In this document: one piece after another, positions 57,193 to 64,000 of the stretch
Layout of the letters: each line of letters starts with the position of its first letter
How positions within the stretch are numbered: the first letter of the stretch is position 1
NCBI RefSeq assembly: GCF_000003195.3
Contig: NC_012870.2
Coordinates: forward strand, 35,218,741-35,282,740
Source of the DNA: Sorghum bicolor
Lineage: Eukaryota > Streptophyta > Magnoliopsida > Poales > Poaceae
DNA length: 64,000 nucleotides
Direction: 5' to 3'
Program-made: the position numbers and the translations under genes
The notes under the pieces: generated by a model
What the model saw: only the letters and a program-made list of their open reading frames with translations
Told to the model about the DNA's origin: nothing
Database searches by the model: none

Positions 57193-59370
57193 CACCATTA
57201 CCTGCCTTACCCTTGTTTAGATAGAAGTTGTTAATTGATTTGTATTTAGAGTATATATTTATAATTCTTGTAGCCATATCTATTTTCTCTTCTAGATCCC
57301 TTCTTGAAGCTTCTAGTGGTAAAATTATAAATAACGATACCTAGAACTTTCCTGGGTGTAATGGTACAACAGGAATATTTTATTTGAGCGCTTGTGGATA
57401 ACTTTTGTTTCATATTTTATAAGTGTTATGGATATAAGTATGACCATATTTCTTACGTCGTGTTAGGGATGACAACCAAGCGAATGCGGCGTAAGAGATG
57501 CCAACAATAGACCTAGACGGGCCAACGACTGAGGAATTCAACCCCGACTACACTGAGGAGCTCGAGGAAGACTTGTCAGGTGCCACGTCCCTACCAACCT
57601 CATAGAATCCTATTAGTCATGCCATGAATCAAGAAGCTAGCGCTTTACTTTTATGTAATGAAACTGTGATAGGTTGCATGGTAGAAATGCTTGTGAGCCA
57701 TTACTCTATCGCAACCTATTCCCCTGGTTACCCGCTGCTAGGATAGTTGCTCGCATCTTACTACTGTTACTCTACTTTGCATTATATCTATGACGTTATG
57801 CTTGGTGGATGGTTGTTGGAACCGGATAAGGCACGTGGTGCCATTAATCCTGATAACGGACATGGAGAGATCTTGGCGTGTGTTTTGGGTGCATGGTGAG
57901 GGTTGAGTCGATCAAGTAGGAATAAACGACGAGTCTTGGGACAAGTCTTGTCAAGGAATGCTGCCTCGGCATTTCTCACGATAGGTACCTGTGGTTGGTA
58001 CAAGTATCAGGGAGAGATCCCAGGGTTTCGTGTCTTTGTGGGATGAAGCCCCAGGATGGAGATGTTGTTTAGCACATGGCACTGGATGTTCTATCGAGTG
58101 GAGCATCGGCTAGCCCCATGAGAAGATGTGTCATTTGGTCCCCCTAAGGACTCATGTGTTCTAGGAACCGGTTCATAGGAATCCTTGCACCCTCACTCTC
58201 TTTCATGGGAGGGGGACAGATGTACGACAGCTAGGGCTGTGCCACTGCTAGTAGGTTGTTAGCGGATAGTGTAGGGAGGTACGGGCATGGGTCCCATACC
58301 CTCCTAAGACAGCATAGTGACACTAGGGGCCTGGTACTATGTCTCACAATCTCATCATGTTAGTGGTACTCTGGCATGGCCCTAGTTTTGAGTGGTAGGG
58401 TGACATCGTGTTTAGTTGGAAGGCAGCCTGGTATCAGCCTAGACGAGGTGCAATATCAATGATTGTGATCTTGTGAGTGGTGTAAACCTCTACAAAGTTT
58501 CTGGTCGATTGATTGATACATATGCCGTTCTTCGGCTATGGACCTTTCCTATGTTTCCGCTTCACTTGACTAAAGAGAGGAGTCTTTTCTACATTTCCCT
58601 GGGTTTGTGTTAGATTTGAAGTTGGGCACTAAGGCCAGGAATGAGCGGGAGTCGTCCTTGCTGCGTAGAGAGCGAGAGTGTGGTGAGATGTATGCTAGGA
58701 TGGGAGAATGTTTGGAGGAGTTGGATTAAAACTTGATGAAATATTAAAATTGTGACTTACTCGCATAGGAAGCTACACCCATAAATTAGTCCCCTTTCGC
58801 TAAATATCTTTGCATCCTACCTACACAAAGCTTCACAAAAGCATAGGGTGGGAGCCAGTGGCCAGTACAAATCATACTGATACATTGGAAACAGGTTCTG
58901 ATCTCGAGTACGACTACATGGGCGACGACTAGGAAGAGTAGCCGTCTTGTCCAATGCTCAAGTTTGGAGGATCCGGAGTTCGCGCTGTCGCTGCCTATGT
59001 AGATGCTGTTCCAGATGTTGTGTGTGTGAGTCTGATTCCGCTAAGTGGCATTGTAATAATCAGTAAACCTCACTTGTACTCTCTTTTGTGCGTGTATGAC
59101 TCATATAATAGCTGAAATCTGGGTATTTCGATTGAACACTTTCGCGTGTCAATCGTTTTACATCTTGAATCTGTGGATTTTCCTTCGTAGAAATCTAGAT
59201 CGTTTCGGTCGTCCTCGTCGGTGCCCCCACCGAATACTACTACTGCTGGTCACTAGATCCGTGGATGCTTCCTGATATTTTGCTTCTATGAAAGTCTAGC
59301 TTGTCTGGAATTCAGCTTGAAATTTATGTGTGAGGAAACTATGTTGTTAGAAACAAGGCTTTAGTTCCAC
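57193..59370. repeat. Degraded LTR-retrotransposon-like DNA
   Basis: This reads like old gypsy LTR sequence: AGGGATGACAACCAAGCG near 57,467 (compare GGGGATGACAACCTAG in E's LTR near 19,670), moderately GC-rich non-coding blocks at 57,780-58,450, and short acidic peptides. One 35-codon frame at 57,498-57,605 begins MPTIDLDGPTTEEFNPDYTE; another acidic stretch (TGSDLEYDYMGDD) lies near 58,890. I find no clear LTR ends, primer site or domain, so boundaries and family are unresolved. Confidence 0.35.
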
Positions 59371-59382
59371 CTTACTGATAGA

Positions 59383-59833
59383 AGTAAGAGCAACTCCAAA
59401 AGACTCTCTATATCATTTTCTAAATGCTAGAGGAATATAAATTTTGGTGCAAAACTACCCTCCAATAACTTGTCTAAATGGTTATCTAAATATAGCCATC
59501 TATTATTCCGAATATTTCATTAGGCAAAAATAGAAGATGAGGATAACTCTCTATAGTGCACGAGAGAATAGAAAACTATTGGCGAGCAAGAAGATATAGA
59601 AAATAATTTTTATGCAAATGAGTCTTTAATGATGATTTAAAGAAAGAAATTTAGAATGTCTCTTAGAGATGGAGCCTTTCTAAAAGAGAGTCATTCTTGT
59701 CTTCTATATTTGGCTAGCGAAAAATCGGGATTAGAAGATGACCATATTTGGATAAGCTATTGGAGGGTAGTTTTTCATCAAAATCTATGTACCTAGCATT
59801 TAGAAAGAATATAGATAGTGTCTTGGAGATGAA
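59383..59833. mobile_element. Foldback / MITE-like element with ~190-bp inverted arms
   Basis: The left arm (from AGTAAGAGCAACTCCAAAAG, 59,384) and the reverse complement of the right arm (ending TAGTGTCTTGGAGATG, about 59,831) align over much of their length. Shared blocks include TTTCTAAATGCTAG, AAACTACCCTCCAATA and ATATAGCCATCT/ATATGGTCATCT. The arms are diverged but would form a long hairpin. There is no coding capacity. The class (Mutator-, hAT- or Harbinger-derived) cannot be set because the duplication is unclear. Confidence 0.7.
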
Positions 59834-61169
59834 AAATGTTGACTAACTTAAATATAGAAGACTCATCCTCCAATCCTCCGTTCTGTTAGGAGCGTACACT
59901 CTACCAAGAATCGAGTTTTGTTTTCACAAGCGGGGTCGAGGAGAACTGGTTTGCTCACACCAGAAAATGAATTGTGTGCTCCATTGACGATCAGGAGGTT
60001 TCTCCTTTGTTTATGACCCAAGCTATTGGCCTTTGCCAGCTACGCGATGTTCGCGTTATTCACCATAAGCTGAGCAGGTCTCTGGAATGTACCTCGCATC
60101 CTTGCGATTCTACGATCGGAACAGGGAGAAAAGGTTTTCTTAATGCACTTCACGGCTGCTTGTGTTATTTATCATAAGCTGTCTTCCATCCAAGTCACAA
60201 GGTGCTACATATATACCATCGTTTTATAGAGTAATTTAAAAATTATTATTATCTCTTTTTCTTTTTGTTATCCACCAATATTTCTATGGCCTCCCTTAAC
60301 CATCACTTTTCAATCATTTTCTCATGCATACTTGCGAGCCCCATCTTTCACATATATATTAGGAGAGATATATTAAAATATCGTTATAGCAACTCTCCTA
60401 ATATCTAACAAATAATATTCTATTACCCTGATATCTTACATATTAAAGAATAGTTTATTGTGAGATTGGTCCAGATGCTTGGGTGGATTTTGAGAGAATT
60501 ATCTATTTGACACTAAAACAAATCGGTCTTTCTCATTTAGCACTAAAAAATTGAACCTTTGTTATTTCGCAACAAATTAAAATTTCCTTCCTAGATGCAC
60601 TACCACACACATTTTATCTATTCATATGTTAGTTGACTGTTTTGACCATCTATGTTTTTTCCAGTATGACCAAAATACCCCTCGAGTACTCGCGCACGCA
60701 ATTTTCTCCCTAACTCTTCCAAGCAGCATACCGGTGCTCCTGTCGCCCACAACCTTCTTCTCCGAAAAAACTAGACCCTAGATTGATGTAAGGTAGAGGA
60801 GAGGATGATCACAGCTGTGTGTGTCCTCAGTCGGGGTGGCGTCACTCGACGGAGCCAGGCTACGGCTCGCGGGCCAGCACTTCGGCCAACCCGTGGCATG
60901 ACGGAGACGCTGCGGTGACCACGCTAGCCTATGGCCGTGGATCTTGGCACGCCAGCTTGCCAAATATCTTTTTGCATCTATGTGCATGCAATGAATATCT
61001 TTTTGTTGATAGAGTTTAAATGGCAATTGTGATTTGAGAATTAAGATTCCTGTCTGAAAATAATGTTAATTAGTAGCAATTTGGTTGTCGCCAACATCAG
61101 TTCTGTAATATGGTATTTGCTGCAAAATTTCATCTAGCCTAGTAAAAAAACAGTTCCATAATCCTGTCA
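59834..61169. other. Intergenic DNA without a recognised gene
   Basis: AT-rich with a GC-rich patch at 60,660-60,960. Frames of 60-80 codons occur on both strands but lack codon structure, splice context or recognisable motifs. I see nothing further that I can support. Confidence 0.5.
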
Positions 61170-61616
61170 AATCTAGTCAGCAAATTTAAATTTGCAGCAA
61201 ATCAAAGTTGTGTTGTAGTGACATGCTGTCACTTAATGAGCAACTTCTTGCTAGATTTTCTTTGAGTTCAAGACAGTAACATCTTGCTAGATTACAAGCA
61301 TTTAGTCCAAGTAAGACGTAGTAACTTAGAGATGAAACCAACAAGATCCTCACCAATCTACTCTTATACAATTCAGGTTGTCTGCATTTTATTCATATTC
61401 ATATGCTAGAATAGTGATGTTGGATGTTTGTTAATCTTCCTTACATGCACTAGAGATCCTTTGGACTCCACAAAATGAGAGTGACAGATTGTCAGAGCGA
61501 TAGCTCCTTGAAGATACCCACTTTTAAGGCCTCTAGAAAAATAAAGTTACAGATTGCCCGTCAAAGAAAGAACAAGTTGTTGAATCATTTTTGGTTGTTT
61601 TGTTATTAACTATAGC
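61170..61616 (+). repeat. Diverged ~440-bp direct repeat, copy 1
   Basis: It matches 61,949-62,386 from CAGCAAATTTAAATTTGCAG through GGTTGTTTTGTTATTAACTA, with many substitutions and small indels. The offset is about 780 bp. No coding potential is visible. It may be an old LTR or MITE pair or a segmental duplication. Confidence 0.8.
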
Positions 61617-61948
61617 GCAGATCATATATTTGTATAAAAAGTGTATAATTCAAAATTGACGTCACTGTCAGCCATCACTTCAGAACATGTAGTGCATTGC
61701 AGTGCAAATCTGCAATTGTCTATTATAGTCTTGTCCACTATTCCTGACACAATAATAGAAAATTATAAATAGATTGTTAAAAAAAAATGAGAGGCTGCAT
61801 TTGTGCATGTACCATTTTGCCGTAGATACTTTAAATAAAATATTTGGTGAAATATTTTTATCGGCCAATCTAAGGTTCAAGCATATCACACAGAATCGTG
61901 GTCCAAAAATAGTTTCATCTTGCATTTTTGTTGTATGAGGCTGTTATA

Positions 61949-62386
61949 TCTATTCAGTAAATTTAAAATTGCAGCAAATAAATATTGTGTTATAGTGACA
62001 TACTATCACTTAATAAGCAACTTCTTACTAGATTTTCTTTTAGGCCAAGGGAGTAACATCATGCTAGATTACAAAGCATTTATTCCAAATAAGATGTAGT
62101 AACTTAGAGATAAAACCAACAAGATCCTCACGAATTTACTCTTATAAAATTCAGGTTGTCTGCATTTTGTTCATATTCATATGCTAGAATAGTGTTGTCT
62201 GATGTTTGTTAATCTTCATTATAGGCACTTGAGATCCTATGGACTCCACAAAATGAGTATGACACATTGTCAGAGCGATAGCTCCTTGAAGATTACCTGC
62301 TCTTAAGGCCTCTATAGAAAACAATGTTATTGATTGCCCGTCAAAGAGTGAAGTCGTAGATTTAGTTTTGGCGGTTTTGTTATTCA
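61949..62386 (+). repeat. Diverged ~440-bp direct repeat, copy 2
   Basis: This is the partner of 61,170-61,616. The alignment stops exactly at GTTATTCA, where the Helitron terminus begins at 62,387, so the insertion cut or bounded this repeat. Confidence 0.8.
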
Positions 62387-63090
62387 CTAGTATAATGCCC
62401 GTGCTAACGCCACGGTTTTTTTCTAGGGAATGCTATAGTAATTTTTTAGAGTTTTAATTTTGGGTAATTGTTTTTAAGTCTATATACATTTTATGAATCA
62501 TCAGTACTAAAGACATCTTTACATTTTTTCTAACTTTTTAATCAAATATTGGATATCTTCAGCAATGTTGTCGTTGCACTCGTTTGCAGGACTCACCAAA
62601 ATTTCAGCCAAGAACTCCGTCCTTAGTGATCTTGATAGCTGTGAATGACAGATAATATTTTGTCAATATTTAATCGTTCATTGACCCAAATATAGTTGGA
62701 GACTGCATGTGCTTACATTATTTATTGGCGGCAATCTCACGTTGTTTCCTCTTGCTCTCTTCCCTTTCTTCTTCAGTCATCCTCGCTCGACGATCACGCT
62801 GATACTCACGTTGTCTCCTATTTATCTCCTCCCTTCGTTCATTGGTAATCTCAGCACGACGATTGCGACCTTGCGATGTTTGGGCCCGCCTCGACGAGGC
62901 CTCATCTTTAACAAGAATTTTGATAAATTTAGATTAGATTATAAAATTAGAAAAAACACCCAATTATTAAAAGCATACCTGTGACGTTGGTGATGTCGCT
63001 TAGCACATCGCGTGTATGTCTAGGTGTAGACATTGAAGCCTCCTGAATGAAGAAAAAGGAACTGCAAAAGGGCATTCATGAATTTTATCA
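62387..63090 (-). mobile_element. Helitron 3' end and coding remnant (right boundary unresolved)
   Basis: Read on the minus strand, the left edge is CCGTGGCGTTAGCACGG (a 5-bp-stem hairpin) followed by GCATTATACTAG and a host T, the canonical Helitron 3' terminus and AT target. Its last 24 bp match the 3' end of the Helitron at 16,363 with one change. A two-exon Helitron-type N-terminal gene lies inside in the matching orientation. No certain 5' TC end is found; the only in-window candidate is TCTCCACCATAACC ending at 63,975, and such a short match could be chance. Confidence 0.75.
62718..63033 (-). CDS. Helitron-type N-terminal protein, two exons, short
   Basis: On the minus strand exon 1 (63,033-62,979) begins MSTPRHTRDVLSDITNVT and ends at CAG|GTATGC. 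Exon 2 (62,905-62,718) follows a TTAAAG acceptor after a 73-nt intron and keeps the frame to a TAA, giving about 80 residues. Exon 2 is rich in Arg/Glu repeats such as RRAEITNERREEINRRQREY and RRARMTEEEREESKRKQ. Start motifs like MSTP…LxDITN and Arg/Glu 'RRREY…MTxEE' repeats are typical of the N-termini of plant Helitron Rep/helicase proteins (from memory). The Rep and helicase domains are absent, so this is a truncated or alternatively ended copy. Confidence 0.6.
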
Positions 63091-63534
63091 TTAGACGTTG
63101 CATGATTAGTCAGAGACTCATACTATGACCTCATACACTTTTATTAGTTACTTACTACAGAAATATGCAACTATTTAGATGTACATGCATATAGGTTCAG
63201 AAATCACCCATCACCCATCTGAACCTATATCTAAAACCATTACCATTTAGATCATAATACTGCTACTCATTTGAGGTTGCCGTCAGGGACCTAATCAAGT
63301 CAAGAACAGCTAGTGACATGCAGCAGAGGCAACACCTAAGCACATCGTATACTTTCACAGGCACAAATAATGCACTTACTGACAAATAAAGAAGAAGAGG
63401 GGTCGGTCTGGGTACCAGACTAATGTACCTGGAAATGGGGATTGCTTGGTCGATGTGTACGCTAATCAACTGGAATTCGCTGATCACCGTCTCCCTGTCG
63501 TCTGGCGTCACAAGCAAAAAAAATTTCACGCTTG
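63091..63534. other. Unassigned DNA between Helitron exons and the CCR-like exon
   Basis: No recognised gene. It could be Helitron interior (5' UTR of the minus-strand gene) or intron-like DNA of the CCR-like fragment. The poly-A-rich CAAGCAAAAAAAATTTCACG stretch just upstream of the exon does not look like a good branch/acceptor region. Confidence 0.35.
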
Positions 63535-63678
63535 AAGAACGCGCACCTGAGGGCGCTCCCCGGCGCGGCGGAGAGGCTGGCGCTGTGCAAGGCCGACCTG
63601 CTCGACTACGACGCGCTGCAGTCGGCCGTTGCCGGCTGCCACGACGTCTTCCACACCGTGTCGCCTGGATCCGATCCG
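63535..63678 (+). pseudogene. Cinnamoyl-CoA-reductase-like exon fragment
   Basis: A 48-codon open block reads [20 protein letters not shown], then [20 protein letters not shown], then TVSPGSDP, ending at a CCG|GTACGT donor. It corresponds to the second exon of plant cinnamoyl-CoA reductase / CCR-like NADPH-dependent reductases (compare KNAHL-AL-GA-ERL and CHGVFH-ASP of that family). The GC-rich third positions fit a grass gene. The NADP-binding first exon (VTGAxGYIASW) is not found upstream, where the DNA is Helitron-related. The next exon would lie beyond the window. It is either a captured fragment or the left edge of a damaged gene; the acceptor at TTGAAG is weak. Confidence 0.65.
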
Positions 63679-64000
63679 GTACGTATACGTGTAACCTATA
63701 GTAGTACTTGAATACGGATATACTAAGATCGATCTATGATCACGGTACATGTTACGTACCGTAACAAGGCTGGCCTATGTACTCCAGTAGGGACCATATA
63801 CAACACCTACTGGCTACTGCAGCTATTTATTATTTATGATCAACCAAAATCTTAGCAAAAAGATTTATTACTCCAGTAGTAGAATATTTTTGCGACATAA
63901 ACTGTCTCCTGCATGCATGCATGCAAAATTCACTCCTGGAGCCAGATGCGTGTTTTGACCTGGTTATGGTGGAGATTAGTGGGCCAAATTAGTGGGCTGC
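63679..64000. other. Intron-like or intergenic DNA at the right edge
   Basis: It starts with the GTACGT donor of the CCR-like exon and has no further exon before the window ends. It contains repeats of ATGC (63,912-63,925) and two copies of TTAGTGGGC near the end. Confidence 0.4.

Noticed and set aside
60778..61026. 82-codon frame and its opposite-strand partner as a host gene
   Set aside because: No motif, no splice context, and a GC-rich patch that opens both strands.

Overview
This is plant nuclear DNA, almost certainly from a grass. The evidence is very large LTR retrotransposons, Tat-lineage (RIRE2/Grande-like) Ty3/gypsy elements with an antisense extra ORF, Helitrons ending in CTAG that carry spliced host-gene fragments, and a cinnamoyl-CoA-reductase-like exon of monocot style. 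A panicoid grass is my inference. I found no complete host gene. The window is a nested transposon block (about 1-56,800) followed by older, degraded intergenic DNA (56,800-64,000).

Layout. Element A (1-17,822, + strand) has LTRs of about 5.1 kb around a 3.65-kb internal domain with no polyprotein, which is the architecture of a LARD (large retrotransposon derivative). Its 3' LTR is split by a 4.9-kb Helitron (11,475-16,363) carrying short exon-like pieces of several genes. A's right end abuts the tail of element E (17,823-18,351) and E's LTR (18,352-19,712, containing a 100-N assembly gap). E in turn lies inside the 3' LTR of element B (19,713-38,452, - strand). B is a second, diverged LARD of the same family, and its 5' LTR is split by a 3,855-bp solo LTR (F, 33,094-36,948) with a perfect 5-bp target duplication. 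B abuts the 3' side of element C (38,453-44,215 and 56,115-56,818, - strand), a decayed Tat-lineage gypsy element. C's coding region is split by element D (44,221-56,109, + strand), a young, nearly intact Tat element with 461-bp LTRs differing at 4 positions. The simplest history is C, then B into C, E into B, A into E and the Helitron into A, with D into C and F into B as separate events.

Element D works as a unit. Its LTR supplies the promoter, and a tRNA-Arg-like primer binding site follows. An upstream ORF overlaps gag. Gag, protease and RT/RNase H/integrase then lie in one frame, interrupted only by a TGA and a TAG. Both stops are kept at the same positions in the diverged copy C. Downstream, a six-exon antisense gene of about 916 codons converges on pol, followed by a 70-bp tandem array built around copies of the polypurine-tract motif, and then the 3' LTR.

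Right of C are an (ATT)50 microsatellite, LTR-like debris, a foldback (MITE-like) element, and a diverged direct repeat of about 440 bp. The second repeat copy is invaded by another Helitron terminus (- strand from 62,387) of the same family as the first. Near it are a two-exon Helitron-type N-terminal protein (- strand) and an open cinnamoyl-CoA-reductase-like exon (+ strand) with no visible first exon.
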